From Candidatus Hydrogenedentota bacterium (GTDB lineage: Bacteria; Hydrogenedentota; Hydrogenedentia; Hydrogenedentales; SCBR16-9), in the NCBI GenBank assembly GCA_007116095.1, contig SKJD01000297.1, positions 1 to 17,250 of the forward strand: 17,250 bases of DNA, written 5' to 3'. Every line of letters begins with the position of its first letter. Within the stretch, counting starts at the first letter, position 1. The notes under the pieces were generated by a model. The model made no database searches and was not told where the DNA came from. It saw only the letters and a list, made by a program, of their open reading frames with translations. Of this stretch, positions 1 through 6,481 are shown piece by piece. A program made the position numbers and the translations under genes.

Positions 1-16
1 CCCTGCCTTCGCAGGG
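1..16. repeat. REP-like hairpin, truncated by the window edge
   Basis: CCCTGC and GCAGGG form a perfect 6-bp stem around the loop CTTC and are followed by ATGACG. This matches the arrangement of the widespread dispersed repeat whose usual form is ATTCCCGC, a CTTC or CTGC loop, GCGGGAAT, then GACG. The left end is probably cut by the window start. A second member lies at 274-293. Confidence 0.6.
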
Positions 17-20
17 ATGA

Positions 21-44
21 CGTGGGTGGGAAACCCCACCCACG
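21..44. repeat. Perfect 10-bp inverted repeat
   Basis: CGTGGGTGGG (21-30) and CCCACCCACG (35-44) are perfect reverse complements separated by the 4-base loop AAAC. It lies between two other hairpins and is spaced like one unit of a composite intergenic repeat. No T-tract follows on either side, so a simple intrinsic terminator is unlikely. Confidence 0.7.
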
Positions 45-45
45 C

Positions 46-70
46 GGGCGAACACAAGGTTCGCCCCTAC
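46..70 (-). repeat. GTAGGGGCG-type hairpin repeat, copy 1
   Basis: GGGCGAAC (46-53) and GTTCGCCC (59-66) form a perfect 8-bp stem around ACAAG. On the minus strand the element starts GTAGGGGCG, the same 9-mer that starts the plus-strand element at 317-342. The two are therefore inverted copies of one repeat family with diverged stems. Confidence 0.6.
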
Positions 71-158
71 GCTTCGTTATGAATTGACAAGATTGGTAAT
101 ATCAGAACTACACGCATTTTTTGTTGACATAGACTTTGCGACGCCGCATGTCCGCGCT

Positions 159-177
159 CTGTGTCTCTGTGGTAAAA
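159..177 (+). repeat. Possible dispersed motif CTGTGTCTCTGTGGTAAAA
   Basis: From memory, strings very close to CTGTGTCTCTGTGGT occur between genes in many unrelated bacterial genomes and metagenome bins. Here the motif occurs once, so the call rests on recognition rather than on a repeat visible in the window. Confidence 0.3.
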
Positions 178-209
178 AATGTGCCGAATGTTCTCATCCG
201 CGACCCATT

Positions 210-223
210 CAGGGTCGACCCTG
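210..223. repeat. 14-bp perfect palindrome next to a G9 run
   Basis: CAGGGTCGACCCTG is a perfect 14-bp palindrome and is directly followed by eight further G residues, making a run of nine G at 223-231. A second small stem, CCCCG-ATCC-CGGGG, lies at 235-248. The palindrome could be a dimeric protein site or another piece of the repeat cluster. Confidence 0.55.
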
Positions 224-273
224 GGGGGGGGAAGCCCCGATCCCGGGGTTGAGCTCCGCGTTCGGGGGCCTGA

Positions 274-293
274 ATGCCTGCCTGCGCCGGCAT
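274..293. repeat. REP-like hairpin, second copy
   Basis: ATGCCTGC, loop CTGC, GCCGGCAT: seven of eight stem positions pair. It is followed by GACGGATG and preceded by CCTGA, the normal surroundings of the PAQAGIQ-encoding dispersed repeat. It is the same family as 1-16. Confidence 0.6.
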
Positions 294-316
294 GACGGAT
301 GGGAGCTGGCGGCGTT

Positions 317-342
317 GTAGGGGCGTCCCCCTCTGGGAGCCC
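317..342 (+). repeat. GTAGGGGCG-type hairpin repeat, copy 2
   Basis: This element starts with GTAGGGGCG. TCCC (326-329) pairs with GGGA (335-338) and GGGC (321-324) with GCCC (339-342), leaving one bulged G. It is the inverted partner of the element at 46-70. Confidence 0.5.
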
Positions 343-488
343 AGGGCAGGCTTCGCGTCCTTGGTGCGTTGCACGAGAGCGGCAGCGTTGCTTGGAGTCG
401 GAACTGTTGGCAAGCAGGGCAATAACCTGATTTTAGTAATAAATATTACAATACAACACTACAGTACATCATTGGAGCTTACATATTT

Positions 489-1808
489 ATGAAATTGACC
501 ATTGTGGGCACGGGGTACCAGGGCCTGGTTGTCGGCACCTGCATGGCGGAAAACGGCCATCAGGTCACATGCTTGGACCGTGATGAAACCTTGATTGCCC
601 ACCTGAATGAAGGCCGCATGCCCATCCATGAGCCGGGCCTGGAAGAACTGGTCATGCGCAACATGGAAGAAGAACGGCTCCGCTTCCAGGTCGACCTGGC
701 GGAGGCGGTGCGGGACAGCATGATGGTCTTCATCTGCGTGGGCACACAGGTCGATGCTTCCGGCGCCGTAGACCTGGCGGAGGTGGAAGCCGCCGCAGAT
801 CAAATTGCGGACGCCATGGACGGCTACCGGCTTATCGTACTCAAGAGCACCTGCCCACCGGGCACGGCGGATCAGCTTATCGAGAGAATAGCCGCCCGGA
901 CCGAGCACCCCTTCGACATGGTGGTCAACCCGGATTTCATGAAGGAGGGCGCCGCCATACAGGATTTCATGGGGCCGGACCGCGTGGTGGTGGGCTGCGA
1001 CGATATCCGGGTCAACGAAATCATGAAAGAACTCTACAGCCCCTTCCTGCGGACCGGCAAGCCGTATCTCCAGATGGACCGCCACAGCGCCGAGATGGTG
1101 AAATACGCGGTAAACGTCCTGCTGGCTTCGCGGATATCCATCATGAACCAGATGGCCGAGCTATGCTCCAGCTATGAGGCGGACGTCTCCGCGGTGCGCG
1201 AGGGCATCGCCGCCGACGAACGCATCGGCCCGCATTACCTCTTTCCGGGACTCGGCTTCGGCGGCACGGGCATACCCAAGGACCTGGCCACCTGCATCCG
1301 CATGGCGCAGGACAAAGGCCTCAGCCATGATCTCTTTGAAGCCGTGCTGGAAGTCAACAAACGTCGCCAGCGTCATTTTCTGGAGCGTATACTGCGTTAC
1401 TACGGCGACGCCATCGTCGAAAAGCGCATCGCCGTATGGGGAGCCGCCTTCAAACCCCGCACCGACGACATCCGCGGCGCCCCGGCCCTGGCCATTATTC
1501 AGGGTCTCCTCGACGCCGGCGCGGAGGTGGTCGTGTATGACCCCGCCTGTAACCGCAAGATCAAGGAGCATTTCGGCGACGCTGTATCGGTCGCGCCACG
1601 CTATTACCATGCCCTGGAAGGCGCCGACGGCCTGGTGATCGCCACGGAGTGGAACGAATTCCGTCGTCCGGACTATGCGCGCATGGCCTCGTTGATGCGT
1701 GAGTCGGTGATCTTTGATGGCCGCAACCTGTATACCCTGGACGTCATGCGCGAGCACGGTTTCCGCTACTTCAGTGTGGGACGGCCAACGGCGGGCGGGG
1801 AAAGCTAA
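489..1808 (+). CDS. ugd: UDP-glucose 6-dehydrogenase family protein lacking the catalytic cysteine
   Basis: 439 residues, a normal length for the UDP-glucose/GDP-mannose dehydrogenase family, which oxidises a nucleotide sugar twice with NAD+ in the cytoplasm to supply uronic acids for polysaccharides. The N-terminal Rossmann motif GTGYQGLVVG is at residues 7-16, followed by LKST (118-121), a central helix with K205 and N209, and the C-terminal UDP-binding domain starting AAFKPRTDDIRGAP. In the active-site loop, normally GxGYGGSCFPKD, the sequence is GLGFGGTGIPKD (residues 254-265), so Gly261 replaces the nucleophilic Cys; Asp265 is kept. NPEF is NPDF, so Asp149 replaces the usual Glu. A GGAG at 474-477, 11 bases upstream, supports the start. 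The fold assignment is secure. Normal two-step UDP-glucose oxidation is doubtful, and a one-step or altered-substrate enzyme is possible. Confidence 0.9.
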   Translation: MKLTIVGTGYQGLVVGTCMAENGHQVTCLDRDETLIAHLNEGRMPIHEPGLEELVMRNMEEERLRFQVDLAEAVRDSMMVFICVGTQVDASGAVDLAEVEAAADQIADAMDGYRLIVLKSTCPPGTADQLIERIAARTEHPFDMVVNPDFMKEGAAIQDFMGPDRVVVGCDDIRVNEIMKELYSPFLRTGKPYLQMDRHSAEMVKYAVNVLLASRISIMNQMAELCSSYEADVSAVREGIAADERIGPHYLFPGLGFGGTGIPKDLATCIRMAQDKGLSHDLFEAVLEVNKRRQRHFLERILRYYGDAIVEKRIAVWGAAFKPRTDDIRGAPALAIIQGLLDAGAEVVVYDPACNRKIKEHFGDAVSVAPRYYHALEGADGLVIATEWNEFRRPDYARMASLMRESVIFDGRNLYTLDVMREHGFRYFSVGRPTAGGES

Positions 1809-1875
1809 GTCGAGCCGCGGCATTTCACCCGGCGGCGCCCAAACCTCGGAGCAGTGGTTGTGTCCGGCGGCTTCA

Positions 1876-1884
1876 TGGCATAAT
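1876..1884 (+). promoter_or_regulatory. Possible extended -10 promoter for the protease gene
   Basis: TGGCATAAT has the TGn extension plus a 4-5 of 6 match to TATAAT, about 65 bases before the preferred ATG. The only -35-like hexamer, TTGTGT at 1858-1863, is two bases too close. This is a weak call. Confidence 0.3.
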
Positions 1885-1949
1885 TGAGCCATACGTACTC
1901 GCAAGAATTGTTGGCAGTTCCTTCGAGGAACCAGGAATCCGGTGTCACC

Positions 1950-4442
1950 ATGTATTATTCACTAGCTGGTATTTCACAGCGATTGTATCTGGCCGTGCTG
2001 CTGTTGATGGTAGGGAGCTTCGCAGGCGAAGTTTGGGCACAAAGCACCTTCCGCAAACCCATGCCGCCTGTCATCGGGCATGAACCCTGGTCGCCACCCT
2101 CGGGGATTGAACCGAAGGTCATCTATGGGGAGGATGACCGTATCGATATCTATCAGGAGCAGGACCCGGCGATTGTGTCCTGGTCCCATTCGGTTTGCGC
2201 CCTGGTCTCAACGAACCGCCTGACCCAGCAATCCAACGGCAATTATCAGCTCAGCACCTCCAGCTACACCCAATTGGGTCTGCCGCCCTGCGCGGGCGAG
2301 CCCTTCGCAAATCAACCCACGGCGGCGCGATGCACGGGTTTTGTGGTTGGCGAGGACCTGATCGCAACCGCTGGCCACTGCTACAACGCTTCAGACTTGA
2401 ATGGCACACGCTTCGTCTTCGGCTTCGTGATGGAGAACAGCAATACACCCGTACTCAACTTCACCGAGGATCAGGTCTATCGTGGCGTGGAAGTCGTTGC
2501 GCGGCAATATACTTTCGATAATGATTATTCCATCATTCGGGTGGATCGCCCGATTACCGCCCCGGGGGCCCGGCCCTTGCCCATACGTCGGGAAGGCAAT
2601 GTCTCGGTGGGGACGCAGGTCGGGGCCATCGGGCACCCCGCCGGATTGCCCATAAAGATTGCCTTCGGCGATGAAACCGTCGTCCGGGATAGCAGCAACC
2701 CCTACTATTTTGTGGCCAACCTGGACACATTCGGCGGCAATTCCGGCTCGCCAATTTTCAACCAAAACTCCGGCGTGGTTGAGGGCATACTGGTGCGCGG
2801 CGAGGTCGACTATGTCCGCAACAACAATTGCTTCGAGTCCAATGTCTTTAGCAATACAGGGGGGCGTGGGGAAGACTCCAGCAAAACCACGGCGTTCGCC
2901 CAGCACGTGCCACACCCGGCGGATTTTCGCGAACTGCAATTGAGCCGCACCCATTATTCCTGTTTTGACAGCCTCTCGGTGCAGGTACACGATGAGTCCG
3001 CGCCAATGGGACATGTTGAAGTGACGGTCATGGCGCAGAGCGGCGATATCGAAACCCTTGAATTGACAGAGGAATTGCAGGGGAGCCATATTTTCAGGGG
3101 CAACCTGCCGATTTTGGAGGGGGAATCTGCCCCGAACAACGGTATTCTGGACGTCATTGACGGCGATCTGATCACGGTCATCTATGATTCGGGACAAGGC
3201 GCCGACGCCATGATGGCGGAAGCACTGATAGACTGCGTGCCCCCGGAAATTGAAGGGATCACCCTGCTGGAAGTCGGTTCCGCCTGGGCTACCATCGGCT
3301 TCCAGACGAATAAAGTGTCCACGTCACGGATTTATTACGGAACCCGTTGCGATGATCTGCAATACCAGGTGACGGATTTGTTGCATACGGACCACCAAAT
3401 CATCCTGTCCGGTCTGACCCCCAACGAAACCTATTATTTCACCGTGGAAGCCACGGATCGGGCCGGGAACGTCACCACCCGGGACAATCAGGGGGCCTGT
3501 TACAGCTTCACCACGCATCGAAGTATCGATTATTTCACCAATGTTTATCAGGCGCCGACATTTGCTCTGGAATACACCCAACTCAGCTTTAAGCCCAACA
3601 ACAGCACATCGGGATATGAACTCTGCGTGACGCCGGTAGCGGACTTTGAAATTACGCCCTACGGTGGCGAAGAACTGATTCTGGACGACGACGGTTTTGT
3701 CCCCCGGGAGCTGAGTGGCGATGTACAGCTTCGCCTCTTCGGGCAATCCTACGACAAGGTCTATATCGGCAGCAACGGTTATCTCACTTTCATGACCGGC
3801 GATACGGAATACCAACCTTCCCTGGAACATCACTTCCAGCAACCGCGCATATCGCCATTATTTACGGACCTGAATCCGGAGATGGGCGGCTACGTCTATT
3901 ACGCGCAACTGTCGGACCGTATCGTTGTCAGCTTTGTAGAGATGCCCATCTGGGACTTCTTTGACAACTATGGCCCCGACAACAGCAATACGTTCCAGGT
4001 GGAAGTCTTCTATTCCGGGAAAATTCGCTACACCTACCTGGACGTAAGCACGGAAGACAGCATCGTGGGGCTTTCCCGGGGACTGGGCCTGCAAAGCGAT
4101 TACGACCACAGCGAGCATCTTGCTTATCCGGACTGCTTTGTATCGCCGGAGGAACAGCACAGCGCGGACAGCAATGCCGATGGGGTCATCGACCTGCACG
4201 AACTCTTGCGTGTGGTGCAACTCTATGCCTATGGAGCGTATCATTGTGATGACGTCACCGAAGATGGCTTCGCGCCTGGGGATGGTCCCACCGACTGCGT
4301 CCCCCACGACAGTGATTACGCCCCCCAGGACTGGCAGATCGACTTGAGTGAATTACTGCGTCTTGTGCAGCTTTATCAGGCCGATGGCTACCAGATGGAT
4401 GGTGACAGCGAAGACGGATTTGCTCCTTACTACACGGAGTAA
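1950..4442 (+). CDS. Secreted trypsin-fold serine protease with FN3-like domain and tandem dockerin-like tail
   Basis: 830 residues from the ATG at 1950. An upstream in-frame TTG at 1884 would put 22 polar residues before the signal peptide, so I prefer 1950, which has AGGAA at 1933-1937. Residues 1-30 are a signal peptide (LYLAVLLLMVGSFAG, cleavage near VWAQ), so export is expected. The V8/trypsin-type catalytic triad is visible: His143 in ATAGHC, Asp192 in DNDYSI and Ser265 in GGNSGSP. An FN3-like module spans about 431-523 (LTPNETYYFTVEATDRAGN). A beta-rich region follows, with VYIGSNGYLTF and ISPLFTDLNP recalling nidogen-type or related beta-sandwich domains. The last roughly 95 residues are two EF-hand/dockerin-like repeats ending in EDGFAP. 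The substrate is unknown. Many cysteines suit an extracytoplasmic protein. Confidence 0.88.
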   Translation: MYYSLAGISQRLYLAVLLLMVGSFAGEVWAQSTFRKPMPPVIGHEPWSPPSGIEPKVIYGEDDRIDIYQEQDPAIVSWSHSVCALVSTNRLTQQSNGNYQLSTSSYTQLGLPPCAGEPFANQPTAARCTGFVVGEDLIATAGHCYNASDLNGTRFVFGFVMENSNTPVLNFTEDQVYRGVEVVARQYTFDNDYSIIRVDRPITAPGARPLPIRREGNVSVGTQVGAIGHPAGLPIKIAFGDETVVRDSSNPYYFVANLDTFGGNSGSPIFNQNSGVVEGILVRGEVDYVRNNNCFESNVFSNTGGRGEDSSKTTAFAQHVPHPADFRELQLSRTHYSCFDSLSVQVHDESAPMGHVEVTVMAQSGDIETLELTEELQGSHIFRGNLPILEGESAPNNGILDVIDGDLITVIYDSGQGADAMMAEALIDCVPPEIEGITLLEVGSAWATIGFQTNKVSTSRIYYGTRCDDLQYQVTDLLHTDHQIILSGLTPNETYYFTVEATDRAGNVTTRDNQGACYSFTTHRSIDYFTNVYQAPTFALEYTQLSFKPNNSTSGYELCVTPVADFEITPYGGEELILDDDGFVPRELSGDVQLRLFGQSYDKVYIGSNGYLTFMTGDTEYQPSLEHHFQQPRISPLFTDLNPEMGGYVYYAQLSDRIVVSFVEMPIWDFFDNYGPDNSNTFQVEVFYSGKIRYTYLDVSTEDSIVGLSRGLGLQSDYDHSEHLAYPDCFVSPEEQHSADSNADGVIDLHELLRVVQLYAYGAYHCDDVTEDGFAPGDGPTDCVPHDSDYAPQDWQIDLSELLRLVQLYQADGYQMDGDSEDGFAPYYTE
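4158..4439 (+). other. Tandem dockerin/EF-hand-like C-terminal repeats in the protease
   Basis: Repeat 1 (4158 to about 4289) has a textbook 12-residue calcium loop, DSNADGVIDLHE, then LLRVVQLY and TEDGFAPG. Repeat 2 (4305-4439) has DSDYAPQDWQIDLSE with a two-residue longer loop, then LLRLVQLY and SEDGFAP. I recall this two-part tail on many exported Hydrogenedentota-type proteins. It may serve for calcium-dependent attachment or for sorting. Confidence 0.65.
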
Positions 4443-4489
4443 CCTGTACCTTGCACCAGGGCAATGCCGTTTCCCGGGCGGGCAGGATT

Positions 4490-4498
4490 TGCTATAGA
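4490..4498 (+). promoter_or_regulatory. Extended -10 promoter candidate for the HD-GYP gene
   Basis: TGCTATAGA carries the TGn extension and a 5 of 6 match to TATAAT, about 40 bases before the chosen ATG. The -35 position (TTTCCC, 4470-4475, 17-base spacer) is poor, as is common for extended -10 promoters. Confidence 0.4.
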
Positions 4499-4538
4499 GG
4501 ATTCACGCTCACAGGCGACCACAGGAGCATTGCTTACT

Positions 4539-6359
4539 ATGGCCATGGAACGCATAGTCTGGCTTAACGGCCCCCAACGGGGACAGGCAATCCCGATTGA
4601 GGGCAAGCTGAACATCGGCAGACACCACAAAAACCAGTTGCAACTGGATGATCCCAAGGTATCCCGCAAGCATGCCCTCATCGAACTGACGCAGCAGGGC
4701 GCAATGCTTCTCGACCTCAACAGCGGTAACGGCACCTTTGTAGGGCAACGCCGCATCCTTGAATACCGCCTGGCGCATGGCGACATTCTTTCTTTTGGCG
4801 AACAACAATTTCGCTTTGAGTGCGTCGTACAGCCTGGATCGCATTCAGGGACTGAGACGCCACCCCGAGACGCCGTGGAGCCAATGCACCATGATGACGC
4901 GGCGCCTGTCGCTTCGTCCGCTCCAAAGTCCACTGAGGCTACCATCTCCCGGATGGACAACAGCCGGATGGAAACGAAAAAGCCGGATCAAGTCGTGCAA
5001 ACCCTGTTTTCCGCCTCCCGCGGATATTCGACTGAAATGAAAACCGAGTCCCTCGAGCGTCGCCTGCATGCCCTCTACGAAGCCAACAAGATCATCAGCG
5101 ACGAGCAAGACCTGAAAAAACTCTTTCAGCGGGTCATGGAGCAGGTATTCGCCCTGATGCCCGCGCACAACGGCGCCATACTATTGACTGAATCGGAAAA
5201 GGACGAAACCCTGATCCCCTCCTATGTGCAGGCAGGCCGACAACCCGATGCCGAAAGCGTCAAGAATCCGGTGGCGTTAAGCACCACCATCATCAAAAAA
5301 GCGTTTGAAAGCGCTGAAGCGGTGATTTCCTTCAATGCAGCCACGGACAAGCAATTTACTGGCGGCGAGAGCATCATCGCACAAAATATCGCTTCCGTCA
5401 TGTGTGCGCCCATGCTGTATCAAGGTGAAACACTAGGCGTTATCTATGTGGACACCCGGGGCGCGACCCATGCATTCACCGACAGCGACCTGGAAATGCT
5501 CGTAGCCCTGGCGGGTCCAGCGGCCATCGCCATTAAAAACGCACAGTACGTTCAAAAATTGGAACAGGCGTATGAGGACACCCTCACCGCGCTGGCCGAT
5601 GCGATTGAAATGCGCGATCACTACACCGTCGGGCACACCTGGCGCGTCACCAATTTTGCGATGGCCATTGCCCGTGAACTGGGCTGGTCGGAGGAAAAAC
5701 TCAAGGAAGTACAGATGGGTGGCGTCCTGCATGATGTTGGGAAAATCGCGGTGGAGGACAGCATTCTGCGCAAGAACGGCCCTTTAAGTGACGCGGAATA
5801 CGAGAAAATTAAGATTCACCCGGAAAAAGGAGCCCAACTGCTCAACAATATCGAGCACCTCAAGCTGCTGACGCCGTATTGTCTCTACCACCACGAACGT
5901 TATGACGGCAAAGGCTATCCCCTTGGCGTAAAAGGAGATGATATACCCATTGAAGGACGGGTTATGGCGGTAGCAGACACCTTCGATGCGCTTACCAGCA
6001 ACCGGCCTTACCGCAAGGGCATGGCCCCAGATAAGGCCATCGAGATCATTGAAGAAGGTATGGGCTCCCAGTTCGACCCGACTTGCGCCGACGCCCTGAT
6101 ACGATGTTATCGTGAAGGAAAGATTGACGAAATTCTACAGGACTACTTGCGTTCCGACAGGCACAGCATTGCCTGTCCTTTCTGTAGCACCTTTATTCGC
6201 GTCCCGGAAGCCGCCCAGGAGGATGATATTTTCACCTGCACCGTGTGTCATCGTGAAATCCGGCTTAGCCTGAAGAATGACTCTTACTTCGGTGAACTCA
6301 TGGCCAGGCACAGCTCCGAGGCTACGCCGGATATTGCAACACCAGGTATCCTCCCCTAA
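4539..6359 (+). CDS. FHA-GAF-HD-GYP cyclic-di-GMP phosphodiesterase with zinc ribbon
   Basis: 606 residues from ATG 4539 (MAMERIVWLNG). CAGGAG at 4522-4527 supports this start over the in-frame ATG at 4464, whose extra 25 residues look non-domain. Residues about 4-95 are an FHA phosphothreonine-binding domain (IGRHHKNQ, VSRKHALI, NGTFVG). A polar linker runs to about 165. A GAF sensor domain spans about 175-335 and an HD-GYP domain about 345-540, with the HD pair His398-Asp399 (LHDVGKI) and HHERYDGKGYP at 451-461. All metal ligands look present, so hydrolysis of cyclic-di-GMP is expected. The C-terminus has CPFC (546-549) and CTVC (567-570), a probable zinc ribbon. No transmembrane segment is seen, so it is cytoplasmic. 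The sigma-54 activator follows after 122 bases with its own promoter. Confidence 0.9.
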   Translation: MAMERIVWLNGPQRGQAIPIEGKLNIGRHHKNQLQLDDPKVSRKHALIELTQQGAMLLDLNSGNGTFVGQRRILEYRLAHGDILSFGEQQFRFECVVQPGSHSGTETPPRDAVEPMHHDDAAPVASSAPKSTEATISRMDNSRMETKKPDQVVQTLFSASRGYSTEMKTESLERRLHALYEANKIISDEQDLKKLFQRVMEQVFALMPAHNGAILLTESEKDETLIPSYVQAGRQPDAESVKNPVALSTTIIKKAFESAEAVISFNAATDKQFTGGESIIAQNIASVMCAPMLYQGETLGVIYVDTRGATHAFTDSDLEMLVALAGPAAIAIKNAQYVQKLEQAYEDTLTALADAIEMRDHYTVGHTWRVTNFAMAIARELGWSEEKLKEVQMGGVLHDVGKIAVEDSILRKNGPLSDAEYEKIKIHPEKGAQLLNNIEHLKLLTPYCLYHHERYDGKGYPLGVKGDDIPIEGRVMAVADTFDALTSNRPYRKGMAPDKAIEIIEEGMGSQFDPTCADALIRCYREGKIDEILQDYLRSDRHSIACPFCSTFIRVPEAAQEDDIFTCTVCHREIRLSLKNDSYFGELMARHSSEATPDIATPGILP

Positions 6360-6376
6360 CATACCCTGGCATCGCT

Positions 6377-6399
6377 TTGTATCATCCTGAATCATACAA
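6377..6399. repeat. Inverted repeat upstream of the sigma-54 activator gene, possible operator
   Basis: TTGTATCA (6377-6384) faces TCATACAA (6392-6399), giving a 6-bp perfect outer stem. The exact reverse complement of the left arm, TGATACAA, recurs at 6467-6474 over the -10 box of the next gene. Three related 8-mers within 100 bases suggest a regulator site. The stem is short and has no T-tract, so terminator function is unlikely. Confidence 0.35.
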
Positions 6400-6446
6400 G
6401 TCAGCGACGAGCATTTCCACCATACAGCAATTCCCAGAAAGCTGTC

Positions 6447-6475
6447 TTGTCATTCCTGATTCGATTTGATACAAT
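6447..6475 (+). promoter_or_regulatory. Sigma-70 promoter giving a probably leaderless transcript
   Basis: TTGTCA (6447-6452), a 17-base spacer and TACAAT (6470-6475): 5 of 6 matches in each box. The expected start is about 7 bases after the -10 box, at or next to the ATG at 6482. No Shine-Dalgarno sequence could fit between them. Confidence 0.65.
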
Positions 6476-6481
6476 CTCCGC

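Larger units (their letters stand above)
1..488. other. Intergenic region rich in small inverted repeats
   Basis: I support no protein gene in these 488 bases. The stretch holds at least five short hairpin-forming repeats, a nine-G run at 223-231 and an AT-rich 60 bases just before the dehydrogenase gene. The open frames that cross it (84-320 plus, 108-422 minus) read through the repeats; the minus frame spells the peptide VMPAQAGIQ, which is what the common dispersed repeat encodes in many genomes. Two perfect TTGACA hexamers (84-89 and 124-129) have no matching -10 element. A promoter for the downstream gene probably lies in the AT-rich 420-470 part, but I cannot pick one with confidence. 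Confidence 0.75.

Noticed and set aside
84..129. Two perfect TTGACA hexamers (84-89 and 124-129) as promoters for ugd
   Set aside because: No acceptable -10 hexamer occurs 16-18 bases downstream of either, and both lie over 350 bases from the gene.
84..422. Open frames 84-320 (plus) and 108-422 (minus) in the first intergenic region
   Set aside because: They read through hairpin repeats, have no ribosome binding site and encode the low-information peptide typical of the dispersed repeat.
1161..1904. 247-codon minus-strand frame opposite ugd
   Set aside because: It is antisense to a clearly conserved gene; long opposite frames are expected in GC-rich coding DNA.
1884..1949. TTG start for the protease at 1884
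   Set aside because: It would put 22 polar residues before a good signal peptide; ATG 1950 starts directly before it.
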